The translations under genes were made by a program, and so were the position numbers. Source: Nitrososphaerota archaeon (GTDB lineage: Archaea; Thermoproteota; Nitrososphaeria; Nitrososphaerales; JACPRH01). Taken from it: 64,000 nt of DNA. Below the pieces are notes generated by a model. That model was given only the letters and a program-made list of their open reading frames with translations, was not told the DNA's origin and searched no databases. This document shows, piece by piece, positions 41,311 through 49,789 of this stretch. The DNA lies in assembly GCA_023379805.1 (NCBI GenBank), contig JAMCPI010000012.1, positions 221,777 through 285,776 on the forward strand, given 5' to 3'. The first letter of the stretch is position 1, and each line of letters starts with the position of its first letter.

Positions 41311-41824
41311 CATCGACCGGTTCGGGTGATGCTCCTCCTGAGGAGATAAAACCTTTCAGGCTGAGGAAGACGTTCGGGAGGAGCAATCCGATGCTGATCC
41401 CCATAAACGGGAGCGTGTATCTGGAGAGAGCGACACCGATCTCGGGAGCTAAGGCGTAGATGAATGGGTATCCGCACACGCCTTCGTTGGTGAAGAAGGC
41501 GAGGAACCCTCCGGCCACGAACAGAAAAACGCGCACGGGGAGACGGGCATCAGGGTGGCTAAGGGAGTAGATGTTAGCCGCGATCATGATCGATATCGCG
41601 CCGATGAAGAGAAGGTTACCGAGCGTAAAGCAGAGGATTAGGTGGCTCGTCGGATAAAGGCTCACCACCAAGACCTCCTGGGATCTGTACAGGCTGAACG
41701 ACGGAATCGGGAATCGCTCCGACAGATCCAGATTCGTGTAGAGGATCAGCCCGGTGAGCACCGCATAGAGCAGAGCATAGGCGAGCGCGCCCGTGACCGC
41801 CGTCCCAAATCGTCCACCAAACAA
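41276..41824 (-). CDS. Four-to-five-helix membrane protein with TNEGVCGYPF motif
   Basis: 182 residues with hydrophobic segments ALAYALLYAVLTGLILYTNL, LILCFTLGNLLFIGAISIMI, VFLFVAGGFLAFF and a C-terminal helix. The conserved-looking loop FTNEGVCGYPFIYALAPEIG is shared with a second, broken copy at 56502-57051, so this is a small family. No known transporter signature. It lies among integration debris and metal genes. Function unknown. Confidence 0.6.
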   Translation of the reverse strand: MFGGRFGTAVTGALAYALLYAVLTGLILYTNLDLSERFPIPSFSLYRSQEVLVVSLYPTSHLILCFTLGNLLFIGAISIMIAANIYSLSHPDARLPVRVFLFVAGGFLAFFTNEGVCGYPFIYALAPEIGVALSRYTLPFMGISIGLLLPNVFLSLKGFISSGGASPEPVDATRSMTSSAAT

Positions 41825-41931
41825 TCTTCAGCCCCGAAGAGGCATTAGCCTTAAAATCTTTTTGATCGCGCTGAGGGCTGTGTAAACTTAACGTGGTTTT
41901 GTCTGTAGTCTAGGGTGTCTTTTCTTCTGCG

Positions 41932-42492
41932 GTGTATATCGAATGGAAGGGTGTTCTCCCTCCTTATGTTGCTATTCGAAAGAGAGAGGCACCTTCTCAG
42001 GCAGTATTGTACGGTCTTTACCTATATTTCTTGGGTTTGAGTTTCAGAGGCGTATCATGTGCGTTGGAGCCATTCGTTAGGAGGAGCCACATGGCTGTTT
42101 GGAAGTGGGTGCAGCGGTACAAACCTCATGGAGTCTTCAAGGTAAAGAGGGTTCAAGCCTTTCTGGTAGATGAGACATATGTGAAGGTCGGCCCATCAGA
42201 GGCGTGGGTGTGGGTGGCTGTTGTTGAGCCGGTGCACAGATACATTCTTGGAGTCCACCTGTCGAGGCATCAGAATATTCTGGTGGCGGAGATCTTCCTG
42301 AAGAGCCTCATCGAGAAGTATGGGAAGCATCTGGTCTACTCAGATGGAGGCACATGGTATCCTGAGGCCTGCAGGGTGTTAGGGCTGGAGCATTTCAGTC
42401 GAAGGACAACCCGCGATATAGACATACTTCTGGTTGTGACTGACCCGACGGCTAAGGGAGTGTTGACCGCTCAAACCAAGCCTATTTCTTGA
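41932..42492 (+). pseudogene. Truncated IS6-like DDE transposase
   Basis: An N-terminal helix-turn-helix region (LYGLYLYFLGLSFRGVSCALEPF) and the first two catalytic acids (D in AFLVDETYVKVG, D in LVYSDGGTWYPEAC) are present. The sequence departs from the transposase after HFSRRTT, near 42405, and the catalytic Glu region is missing. The frame ends by running 11 nt into the 3' end of the cytochrome gene on the other strand. The element end was probably lost by deletion. The 107 nt before it (41825-41931) carry no gene. Confidence 0.7.
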
Positions 42493-42949
42493 CGTACGGC
42501 TTATGGCAGCCTCTGCAGAGACTTTGCGTATCTTCTTTTGGAATACCCAGATAGAACTGGTGCTGGATATGGCAGGTTGTGCACCTCGCAGGCATATGCG
42601 CAGTCTTCGAGTGAGCATCTATAGTAATGCGATCCGAGAGCCACATGAACTTTGTCTTATTCGATTTATCATAATCTTGGTGGCAGGTTAGGCATTGAGC
42701 ATCAGTGTTCGGGCTTTTGTACTTGTGGCAGTCCATGCAGGTTACGTTCCCTTTATAGTGGGGAGAGTCCTTGTATCCTGCAACGTAAGGCACCTCGTTA
42801 TGGCAAGAGGCACAGGCCTCAGAATTATCTCGGTAAACTAAGCCACCTACAGATATCGTATTCGCCAGAGAGAACGTGATGACAGAAGCTATGGTGAAGA
42901 CAAGTATGATGTATACGATGACCGCCATCGTCGCCGCGTTGCGCGCCAA
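42482..42949 (-). CDS. NapC/NirT-like pentaheme cytochrome c
   Basis: 155 residues with one N-terminal membrane anchor (AVIVYIILVFTIASVITFSL) and five CxxCH haem motifs at 46-50, 71-75, 86-90, 123-127 and 145-149. The layout of CASCH-NEVPY and CMDCH with downstream His suggests the NapC/NirT/NrfH group of membrane-anchored quinol-oxidising cytochromes, which usually carry four haems. It would pass electrons across the membrane to a reductase that is not encoded nearby. Confidence 0.85.
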   Translation of the reverse strand: MARNAATMAVIVYIILVFTIASVITFSLANTISVGGLVYRDNSEACASCHNEVPYVAGYKDSPHYKGNVTCMDCHKYKSPNTDAQCLTCHQDYDKSNKTKFMWLSDRITIDAHSKTAHMPARCTTCHIQHQFYLGIPKEDTQSLCRGCHKPYVKK

Positions 42950-43022
42950 CTTGTACCTTGTTCAAAACCAGACTCATATATCTGCTTACTTTTGGCTCTA
43001 TTTCACTTAGGGTTGGTGCGTG

Positions 43023-43050
43023 CGTGCCTGCCTGCCTGCCTGCCTGCCTG
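43023..43050. repeat. Tetranucleotide microsatellite (TGCC)7
   Basis: Seven perfect tandem TGCC units in the gap upstream of the cytochrome gene. Nothing else in 42950-43201 looks coding. It lies about 75-100 nt before the cytochrome start codon on the minus strand, so length changes could alter spacing of its promoter. Confidence 0.8.
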
Positions 43051-43201
43051 CCCTGCCGTTCCTTCGCTACCAACCATCAACTAATACATCAATCATTTTC
43101 TACGTTACTATAATCGGCAATAGACCAACTGGGCGTACGTATATTGAGACACGACGAAAAAGTACTGGTGAGCCGGTGTCTCTGCTCTTGTCGTCTTGTG
43201 C

Positions 43202-43621
43202 TCAGGATTCTGATGGTCTCCAGCTCAGCGCCAAGGCGCCACCTACGATTCCGAGTATCGCGCCGATAAAGAACCCGCCCATTCCTAGGAGGCTGATTAT
43301 TGAGAAGATCAGAATGATAATGCCCCATGTAGTGTGCTCTGCGGGGCGCGTATTAAGCATCAGTGCGCCGATGATCACGAGTATTCCGGACACCAATCCT
43401 AAGAGTGAAAGACCACTCATAAAGCCGAAGGGAACCCCGAAGCCACCCATCATCCCTCCATACCCGCCCATCATGCCACCATATCCACCCCCCATCATTC
43501 CGCCGAAGCCCTGTGATCCAGACATGAACCACATGGATGATAAGCCTCCGCTAACAAGCATCAGTATTCCCCCTATCAGCGATAAGGCGAACGCAGTTCC
43601 GGGGCTTCCCTGCGAACTCAT
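43202..43621 (-). CDS. Met/Gly-rich membrane protein (GGMMGG repeats)
   Basis: 139 residues: an N-terminal helix (FALSLIGGILMLVSGGLSSMW), a loop with several GGMMGG(G/Y) repeats, then three hydrophobic segments (LSLLGLVSGILVIIGALML, IIILIFSIISLLGM, FIGAILGIVGGALAL). Clustered methionines in an exported loop are typical Cu(I) ligands, so copper handling is plausible. It resembles 55628-56065 in layout and the Met-rich loops of 54701-55549. It is downstream of the P1B-ATPase, separated by 48 nt. Confidence 0.6.
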   Translation of the reverse strand: MSSQGSPGTAFALSLIGGILMLVSGGLSSMWFMSGSQGFGGMMGGGYGGMMGGYGGMMGGFGVPFGFMSGLSLLGLVSGILVIIGALMLNTRPAEHTTWGIIILIFSIISLLGMGGFFIGAILGIVGGALALSWRPSES

Positions 43622-43668
43622 GCAGTGAACCTCTATTCACTTAAACCGCGCAATTACTAATAAGCGTT

Positions 43669-45573
43669 CTATGGACGATATCTCAGGAGTGGTAGAGCAT
43701 TTGCTATCACCAGCAACGTTAGACCGTCATCCCCAATGATTGCGAACCACAGCGGTATCAGACCTGATGCGCCCATGATAATCATGAGTGCTTTGAGGCT
43801 TAGAGCCAGGGCGATATTGATCCTGATCTTGGAGGATACTTTCCGGCCCAGCTTGAGCAGGTGAGGGATAGCTTTCAGGTTTGACCCCATCAGCGCAGCA
43901 TCAGCAGCCTCAATAGCCACATCATTGCCAGCTGTGCCTATCGCTATGCCCACGTTAGATTCTGCGAGCGCCGGTGCATCGTTTACACCATCACCAACCA
44001 TAGCTACGCTCCCCTCATACTTCTTCTTCAGCTCTCCAACCAACCTAACCTTATCTTCTGGAAGAAGATCGGCGTAATAAGACTCCTCCTCCAAGCCAAT
44101 CGCCTTCGAAACTTCTTGGGCAGTAGCGGAATTGTCCCCTGTCAGCATAACCGTTCTAACACCCATGGAACGAAGATCATCCAAGGTCTCACTAGCCTCA
44201 GACCTGATCTGATCCTCGATGCATATCAGTCCAGCCATCCTCCCATCCACCGCTACAGCCACCGTCGTTCCGCTCGGAGGCAGCGACTTCAGGACGGCTT
44301 TATCACTATCAACCTCTATGCCGGCTTCTTTCAGGAACGATATTTTGCCGACCAGAAGAGTGTGTCCTTGATTCATAACGGCCTTCAGTCCCTTTCCCGC
44401 AACATCAACCAACTGTATTTCTTGATACAATGCGTCTCCATGACGTGCAGAGCCAGATTTTTCCAGAATAGCATTCGCTATCGGGTGGCTTGACTTCGAC
44501 TCAGCTGCTGCTGCAAGCTCCAGAACCTGTTCTTCAGTAAACCCGTTCAAAGTAACTATTTTCGAGACCTTCAGCTTTCCGTAGGTCAAGGTTCCTGTCT
44601 TGTCGAAGATCACTGTTCTGACCTTCGCCAGCTCTTCAAGGTATCTTCCTCCTTTGACAAGGATGCCGCTCCACATCGCTCTGGTGAGTCCCATCAGCAC
44701 CGTGACTGGTGTGGAGATGACTAGGGCGCTTGGGCATGCTATCACCAGCACTATGAGGGCTCTGTAGAGCCATGTGTCGAAGGGTTGTCCTAAGGCTAGT
44801 GGAGGAATCAAGGCGATGCTTGCTGCAGTTAGAATCATAGAGGGGGTGTAGTATCGGGAGAACCTGTCGATGAAGCGCTCTATCTTCGCCTTTCTTTCAT
44901 GGGCTTCAGTGACCATCTCTACAATCCTGCTTACAGTGGATTCTTTGTAGGGTTTCTCTACAAGAACCTCCAGTGAGCCATCAACGCTAAGACTCCCTGA
45001 AAAGACCGTGTCACCTACGTTTTTTTCTATCGGTATGGACTCACCAGTGATCGCGGACTGATCTATGCTTGACTTCCCTGATGCAATCTTTCCATCTACA
45101 GGGATTCTCCAGCCTGCCTTTACAATGATGACATCCCCTGGGCTAAGAGTTTCGACAGGAACCTCGTCGAGCCGCCCCTCCTTCTTGAGGAGAGCTCTTT
45201 TGGGCAGAAGCCCAGCAACTCTCCCTGCGATATTTCTCACCCTATCCACCGTATAGTCCTCAACCCTTTCCGCGATGTTGTACAGTAAGAGGACAGCTGC
45301 ACCCTCCGCCCAAACCCCGATTGCTGCTGCGCCGATAGCTGCTATGCCCATGAGCAGGTCTTCGTTGAAGGGATACTCTCGAATCCTTCTCACAGCGTCA
45401 TAGAGGACCGGTGCTGCAACGAGGATCAGTGAGATGCCGAATAGCCCTTCTCGACTAAGCTCGGCCAGCACATGGGTAAGTGAGGTTAACAGACCGATGC
45501 CGAGAAGAATTCCAGAGGCCACCGTCAACCATACTCTAAGTCTTCCTCCCTCATGCTCCTCCTCTTCGTGCAT
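43669..45573 (-). CDS. P1B-type heavy-metal ATPase (ZntA/CadA-like), copy 1
   Basis: 634 residues with phosphorylation motif DKTGTLTYG, the SHPIANAIL nucleotide site, MLTGDNSATA and GDGVNDAPAL. There is no N-terminal HMA domain. The membrane metal motif reads IACPSALVISTP: CPS instead of the CPC of typical Zn/Cd pumps. An acidic/His start (HEEEEHEGG) may bind metal. It is cotranscribed with the ArsR gene 23 nt upstream and is a close paralogue of 52044-53996. It probably exports Zn, Cd or a related divalent ion. Confidence 0.85.
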   Translation of the reverse strand: MHEEEEHEGGRLRVWLTVASGILLGIGLLTSLTHVLAELSREGLFGISLILVAAPVLYDAVRRIREYPFNEDLLMGIAAIGAAAIGVWAEGAAVLLLYNIAERVEDYTVDRVRNIAGRVAGLLPKRALLKKEGRLDEVPVETLSPGDVIIVKAGWRIPVDGKIASGKSSIDQSAITGESIPIEKNVGDTVFSGSLSVDGSLEVLVEKPYKESTVSRIVEMVTEAHERKAKIERFIDRFSRYYTPSMILTAASIALIPPLALGQPFDTWLYRALIVLVIACPSALVISTPVTVLMGLTRAMWSGILVKGGRYLEELAKVRTVIFDKTGTLTYGKLKVSKIVTLNGFTEEQVLELAAAAESKSSHPIANAILEKSGSARHGDALYQEIQLVDVAGKGLKAVMNQGHTLLVGKISFLKEAGIEVDSDKAVLKSLPPSGTTVAVAVDGRMAGLICIEDQIRSEASETLDDLRSMGVRTVMLTGDNSATAQEVSKAIGLEEESYYADLLPEDKVRLVGELKKKYEGSVAMVGDGVNDAPALAESNVGIAIGTAGNDVAIEAADAALMGSNLKAIPHLLKLGRKVSSKIRINIALALSLKALMIIMGASGLIPLWFAIIGDDGLTLLVIANALPLLRYRP

Positions 45574-45596
45574 TATTTATCCGGACCTTCTTTTGT

Positions 45597-45923
45597 CTAT
45601 TCGTTGTATTTGGTGCATGCCGCTATTTCGTCATACACCTGCTTCAGCACCTCATCTGCACCTTCAAGCATCTTCTGCACCTTGTCGATTCTGATGCTGT
45701 AGTAGATGTTCCTCCCGTCCCTCCTGTTTCTCACGAGGCCGCAGTCCATAAGGCATGAGAGATGGTTTGAGATGTTGGACTTGCTCTGGTTCAATCGCTT
45801 AGCTATCTCCGTGGCTTGGACCTCACCGTCTCTAAGGCATTCCAGTATGGCTAGCCTTGTGGGATCTGCAAAGCCTCTGAAGAACTTGGCCTTCAGTTTA
45901 AGGCGCTCAACAGCAATTATCAT
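45597..45923 (-). CDS. ArsR/CadC-family metal-sensing repressor, copy 1
   Basis: 109 residues with winged helix FADPTRLAILECLRDGEVQA, TEIAKRLNQSKSNISNHLSC, LMDCGLVRNRRDGRNIYYS. Candidate ligands are the Cys pair around CLMDC and the terminal TKYNE region with one Cys (AACTKYN). A perfect 16-bp palindrome sits 5 nt upstream. It is nearly identical in build to the ArsR at 54023, forming a duplicated regulator-pump pair. Confidence 0.85.
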   Translation of the reverse strand: MIIAVERLKLKAKFFRGFADPTRLAILECLRDGEVQATEIAKRLNQSKSNISNHLSCLMDCGLVRNRRDGRNIYYSIRIDKVQKMLEGADEVLKQVYDEIAACTKYNE

Positions 45924-45928
45924 TATAG

Positions 45929-45944
45929 TTCATTAATTAATGAA
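45929..45944. promoter_or_regulatory. Perfect palindromic operator of ArsR copy 1
   Basis: TTCATTAATTAATGAA is a perfect 16-bp palindrome located just before the ArsR start codon. The second ArsR-pump pair has TTCATTAACTAATGAA at the equivalent place, a single mismatch. Confidence 0.75.
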
Positions 45945-46358
45945 TTATTGGACTAATAAGGTTTTCTGAATGGCACAGCAACATTAAGCACCATAAATTC
46001 CATCAGGAAAATACATCCGCGCGACACATTATGGGTTGATGACGTCAAGAATCAGATGCGTCTGCGGCTTATTTCCAAGCGTAAAACTTAACGGCCAATT
46101 TTTCGGAAGTCAAAGACAGCATAAGAAGTATGCCCTAATGTTAGCCATAAGCAATCGTAGGTGAAGTCGCGTCAAATTTTTCACGCAGGCGTTCCTTTGG
46201 TGGATGGCTAGCACGTAGGGGAAGGCTACAAAACAGGCACGAATCGGTCATTCCAACGCTATGAAATACTGCGAACACGGGAATCCACAAGCCCCGCTTT
46301 TCTGTGTGACTTACAATTTATTCCCGTCAAAAAAATGGGTGGAGCCATCAGCCGCTGT
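45945..46358. other. Gene-poor gap with a possible IS605-type right end
   Basis: No convincing gene is visible. Around 46277-46302, GGGAATCCACAAGCCCCGC resembles the conserved right-end sequence of archaeal IS200/IS605 elements. A short frame before it reads ARIGHSNAMKYCEHGN, which could be the frayed tail of a TnpB gene. The hairpin expected at a complete right end is not clear, so this is only a possible remnant. Confidence 0.3.
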
Positions 46359-46859
46359 TTACGCTGATCTGCACATTACTGAGGCTGTGTATGTGAAGGT
46401 GCTTCCGTCTGAGAGCGTTGCCGCAATCACTAGTGAGTAAGTGTTGCCGACCACGTATGTGCCGGGTAGGCTTGCTCCGCCGATCCATGAACCGGATGTT
46501 GTCTGTCCCGGTTGGAGAGGGCTGGTTGTTGATGGTTCGGGATCTAGGCTGGTTGATGCGAGTGCGCTGCCTGAGAAGGTTAGGGTGATGCCTGTTACCG
46601 GCTTGTTTCCAGTATTCTTTATTGTGGTGCTGAAGACAGTTGCTCCTTCCGTGGATCTTACGAGGTCGATGGATTCGACCTGCACCTGTGCTTTAGATGC
46701 GATTGTGCCTGCTGTGCTGAAGAAGACGTTGTATGTGAGCAGTCCTCCCGCGATCGTTATCGCGATGAGAACTATTGTGGCAAGGATTGGGCTGATGGCC
46801 TTCCTATCGTGTAGAAGTTTTGGTTTATTATTAGAGTTCGAGGTTCTACACCGAAAACA
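46359..46859 (-). CDS. Pilin-like secreted protein, start codon unresolved
   Basis: The open frame contains, upstream of the first GTG, an archaeal pilin/archaellin-type signal: HDRKAISPILATIVLIAITI followed by AGGLLTYNVFF. A beta-sandwich with a CARDB-like pattern follows (FSTTIKNTGNKPVTGITLTF, GNTYSLVIAATL) and ends in CRSA. The signal proves the real N-terminus is upstream of 46685, but there is no in-frame ATG, GTG or TTG between it and the stop at 46860. Either a rare start codon is used or an indel is present; an ATGATG lies just upstream in another frame. Confidence 0.55.
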   Translation of the reverse strand, partial: CFRCRTSNSNNKPKLLHDRKAISPILATIVLIAITIAGGLLTYNVFFSTAGTIASKAQVQVESIDLVRSTEGATVFSTTIKNTGNKPVTGITLTFSGSALASTSLDPEPSTTSPLQPGQTTSGSWIGGASLPGTYVVGNTYSLVIAATLSDGSTFTYTASVMCRSA

Positions 46860-46932
46860 TCATTTTTCGTATCAATAAAAGCGGAGAAATTAATCGCGTA
46901 TGGTTGTGTATTGCCAGCCGACTTACTGATAA

Positions 46933-47364
46933 CTACAGTAGCCTCGTGATTTCTTGAACTTGAGATTCGAAGAACCTTCTAAGACGATACGCTTCGAGAA
47001 TGCCGTCCTTGGTCAGCTTGAAGTAAAAGTCTCTGTGTCCCGGAAACCGCAGCGCCTCCACCAGTCGAAGCTTCCTGAGCTTCCTGATGCTTCGATCGTA
47101 CGCGGCTATCCTGTTACCTAGGCTTGTTCCCTCAGCCTGAGAAGTGATCTCTCTAAGCGTCATAGAGTTCTCCCTCTGAGCGGGAGCCTTGTAGAGAATC
47201 AGGAGAATCTTCTTCATTGTGCATCCTAACAACAACACAGCGTCCTGCTGTTGTTGTTGCTGCTGCAACACCGCATTCTTTGAAGAAAAGGTGGTGCAGG
47301 CTGAACCACCTTCTTGTGCAAAAGCGTGGTCTCGATTATTATTGTCATCACTCTCACTGCTCAA
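46933..47364 (-). CDS. Winged-helix protein downstream of ParB
   Basis: 143 residues. A low-complexity start with seven glutamines is followed by a winged helix (KKILLILYKAPAQRENSMTL, SIRKLRKLRLVEALRFPGHR, FYFKLTKDGILEAYRL). Its ATG overlaps the end of the parB-like gene by 11 nt, so it is cotranscribed with TFB and ParB. A plasmid-type regulator role is likely; a later start at MKKILL (about residue 50) is possible. Confidence 0.6.
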   Translation of the reverse strand: MSSESDDNNNRDHAFAQEGGSACTTFSSKNAVLQQQQQQQDAVLLLGCTMKKILLILYKAPAQRENSMTLREITSQAEGTSLGNRIAAYDRSIRKLRKLRLVEALRFPGHRDFYFKLTKDGILEAYRLRRFFESQVQEITRLL

Positions 47365-48460
47365 GTCTGCTCATCTCCCACTGAACTTCATGGTTCAAGT
47401 AGTCTATTGATGCGGTTGCGCTTCTGCAGGCTGGGCAGGTCTCCTTCATCTTTGACGGCGTCCCGTCCTGCTGCACCGCCTTCAGATGGGTCCCATTCTT
47501 CTTAAGCGACAACACTCTCTTTGTGCTGTAGTTTACGAGAAACTGGTCGCTGCAACCGGGGCAGGTGAAGACCTCCTCCACTTTTTGGGATCTAGGTTTA
47601 GAGGGCTGCTTAGGTGAAAGTGGAGGCGGCGGCTCAACATTATCAACATATTCTCGGTCATCCACACTCTCCTCCATCTCTGGATGTTCTTGGTCTCGAT
47701 TTTGATATTGGCCTTCTTTATCTCGATCCTCTGCAGCTTCTTCTAATTCGTTCTCCTGCTGTTGCTGCGGCTCTGTTTCTCTGGTCTTTTCCCAGTCCTT
47801 CAGCTCTTCAACTCTGTTCTTGACTTGGATGTCAAGTTCGTCGAAGCTAAGTTTCATATCGATCATCAGCTTCCCGTACATTAGCTGATCTTTCGGATGC
47901 TTCAGCCTAGCTAAAACGACCAGGTGGCTGAGCGAAATTTGGAAGTCCTCTTGAATCTTGCCTGAAGACCTGTATGTGTCAATTAGATCTCTTGCTTCTC
48001 GGCTTATCGCTCTTAACGATAATACTCTCTGTATGTACGTCTTGCTGAACAGGCCGTGATACTTCTGCTCCAGCACCCTCATTGAAAGATTGCCGCTTCC
48101 TTCCTCCCACTCCTCGTTGAGGAGATCGAAGAGTTTGAGCGGATCTATTCTTCCCTTTGCAAGATTCATGGCTAGGCACTGATATTTCGCCTCGTCATCG
48201 TCTGAAATCTGCTTCAACAGCGCGTAGAGACCTTTCCAGTTTAGTTCTTTTGCTGCTTTGAAGCGCTGCTCACCATCTATTATCTCGTAGTTAAGGTCAG
48301 GTAGAAGCCTGACCAGAATCGCAGGAGTATTCTCTGGGCCGCGGCTCTTCATCCCCTCCTTTAATGCGTCAAGCTCCTGCCTGCTCATGTAGTTGCAGTT
48401 CCACCGGTTTGCCCGCAGCGCATCTATCTCTATGAACTGCTCAAGTCTTTGGGCGCTCAT
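47354..48460 (-). CDS. ParB-like partition protein with C-terminal zinc ribbon
   Basis: 368 residues. The ParB/Srx N-terminal domain carries its nucleotide-binding box as YEIIDGEQRFKAAKELNW (residues about 57-74). A helix-turn-helix-containing middle follows (SKTYIQRVLSLRAISREARD), then an acidic/Gln-rich linker and a C-terminal zinc ribbon with CPGC and CPAC. ParB proteins load on parS-like sites as CTP-dependent clamps for segregation. A zinc ribbon in place of the usual dimer domain is uncommon. The gene starts immediately after the TFB stop. Confidence 0.75.
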   Translation of the reverse strand: MSAQRLEQFIEIDALRANRWNCNYMSRQELDALKEGMKSRGPENTPAILVRLLPDLNYEIIDGEQRFKAAKELNWKGLYALLKQISDDDEAKYQCLAMNLAKGRIDPLKLFDLLNEEWEEGSGNLSMRVLEQKYHGLFSKTYIQRVLSLRAISREARDLIDTYRSSGKIQEDFQISLSHLVVLARLKHPKDQLMYGKLMIDMKLSFDELDIQVKNRVEELKDWEKTRETEPQQQQENELEEAAEDRDKEGQYQNRDQEHPEMEESVDDREYVDNVEPPPPLSPKQPSKPRSQKVEEVFTCPGCSDQFLVNYSTKRVLSLKKNGTHLKAVQQDGTPSKMKETCPACRSATASIDYLNHEVQWEMSRLEQ

Positions 48461-49444
48461 CTAGTTGTGAGCCACCTTCCTCAACCGATCCCTCATGGCG
48501 GTGATCCTGAGTTTGAGTTCGGTTTCGTCAGGTTCAAGCCTGAGTCTAGCGGATCTCTTGATGAGGGCGAAGGTTTCGTTGATGTTCGATAGGCCGCATC
48601 CAGCAACCCTTGAGACCTCTACTCTGCCTATTAGCCCGGTGCCTCCTGAAAGCATCTGATCTGCAAGGCAGATGCTGGAAGCCGCCATAAGCCAGGGGCT
48701 CTTCCCTTCCATCGTTATCCTACTTACTGTACTTAGGATCGCCAAGGTCTTTCTGTGCAAAAATCTGGCATAATCGTTGGGGTTGATGATGTACTGAGAG
48801 ATTGAGTTCCCTACCTGCTTGTCACTTATCAAGCGGTTGACGAGATAGCCGGTGTAATCGTTCGGGTCGTAATGTCGGTACTTTACTCCTGATGATAGTA
48901 CCGATTTCAGAACTTTTCTAAAGACATCATGCCCCTTGGCCTCAAACCCAATTCTTTTACCCGCATAAACTACGTCTTTAATCGACCGGGGAATCTTTGC
49001 TACTCTGCAGGAGAGGATTAGGCTGCTTATTGCAATATCCTCGACGGTGAGCCTCTCGCTGCTTATGCCTTTGGCTCTAACTTCTCTTGCCGCCTTCAGA
49101 ATTCTTCTAGAGAGCATGACAGCGCCTCCCTTCACAGAGATAGGCAGCCCCAATTCATCGCCAAGCTTCTCAATCATCAAGGCAGTTCTTAGCTCAGTTC
49201 TGTCTTTCGAGAGAAGCCTAGATTCGCCGTCTTTGAAGCTGGTGTAGTTCCACACGGAGGGTTTAACGCGGGACCTCTCCTCACTGTTCTCATCATTATT
49301 ATGATTGGCTTGACCCAGAACTGCTCCACAAGAGGTGCAGATGATTTCCCCAGAATCCTGTATAGTTTGTCCTCCGCATAGAGGACATCGTGCGCCCGCC
49401 TCTACGATCTGGACGTTGCCTGATGATCTGCTCTGGGTCGACAT
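48461..49444 (-). CDS. tfb: Transcription initiation factor TFB (TFIIB-like)
   Basis: 327 residues from ATG 49444 (the open frame to 49681 overlaps the upstream gene and encodes an Arg-rich shadow). The N-terminal zinc ribbon has CPLCG and CTSCG spaced as in TFIIB. Two cyclin-like repeats follow (LGDELGLPISVKGGAVMLSR, RVAKIPRSIKDVVYAGKRIG, then SPWLMAASSICLADQML). TFB recruits RNA polymerase to TATA-TBP. A copy inside a plasmid-type operon could redirect host transcription to element promoters. Confidence 0.85.
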   Translation of the reverse strand: MSTQSRSSGNVQIVEAGARCPLCGGQTIQDSGEIICTSCGAVLGQANHNNDENSEERSRVKPSVWNYTSFKDGESRLLSKDRTELRTALMIEKLGDELGLPISVKGGAVMLSRRILKAAREVRAKGISSERLTVEDIAISSLILSCRVAKIPRSIKDVVYAGKRIGFEAKGHDVFRKVLKSVLSSGVKYRHYDPNDYTGYLVNRLISDKQVGNSISQYIINPNDYARFLHRKTLAILSTVSRITMEGKSPWLMAASSICLADQMLSGGTGLIGRVEVSRVAGCGLSNINETFALIKRSARLRLEPDETELKLRITAMRDRLRKVAHN

Positions 49445-49458
49445 CTTGATTACCTCAC

Positions 49459-49701
49459 TTAAGAGAAGAACAGTTCTTCGCCTGTCTCTCTTACTATCTG
49501 GAGGAAGCCCTGTCTGGTGCAGAAGCCGAGAATCTCCTTTAGCTTTGGATCTTCTTTCTTGAAGGTGGCTTGGTATCCGAACCTGCCCACCATAACCCGG
49601 ATTTCTTCTTCGTCGCCCAGATCTCTGGTTTGGTAGCAGCCGTATCGGCAGTAAGCTGCATAATCCTTCAAGGCGTCCCAATCGTCAAGAACATGAACCA
49701 T
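49459..49701 (-). CDS. Hypothetical protein, 80 aa, first gene of TFB-ParB operon
   Basis: A small protein with three cysteines (YCRYGCYQT, FCTRQGF), a strand-rich middle (EIRVMVGRFGYQATFKK) and a short helix. Not recognised. It precedes the TFB start by 14 nt, so it is the promoter-proximal gene of the TFB-ParB-winged-helix operon. Confidence 0.55.
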   Translation of the reverse strand: MVHVLDDWDALKDYAAYCRYGCYQTRDLGDEEEIRVMVGRFGYQATFKKEDPKLKEILGFCTRQGFLQIVRETGEELFFS

Positions 49702-49750
49702 TGACTATCGGGAGTACTTACTAATCCATGTTAGCGTTTTATCAAGTTTG

Positions 49751-49768
49751 CTAACATATGTATGTTAG
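49751..49768. promoter_or_regulatory. Palindromic operator of the TFB-ParB operon
   Basis: CTAACATA and TATGTTAG are perfect inverted copies two nt apart. A related half-site pair, CTAA...TTAG, lies at 49721-49734, nearer to the start codon at 49701, with a minus-strand TATA-like TTGATAAAA between them. Confidence 0.5.
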
Positions 49769-49789
49769 TAGCGTCAGATCATCTTGCAG

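Noticed and set aside
47214-47280. CAG/CTG-rich tract as a possible regulatory repeat
   Set aside because: It is in frame within the winged-helix gene and encodes the polyglutamine linker.
48461-49681. TFB start at 49681
   Set aside because: The extra 79 residues overlap the upstream gene in another frame and are Arg-rich shadow sequence; the zinc ribbon starts shortly after ATG 49444.
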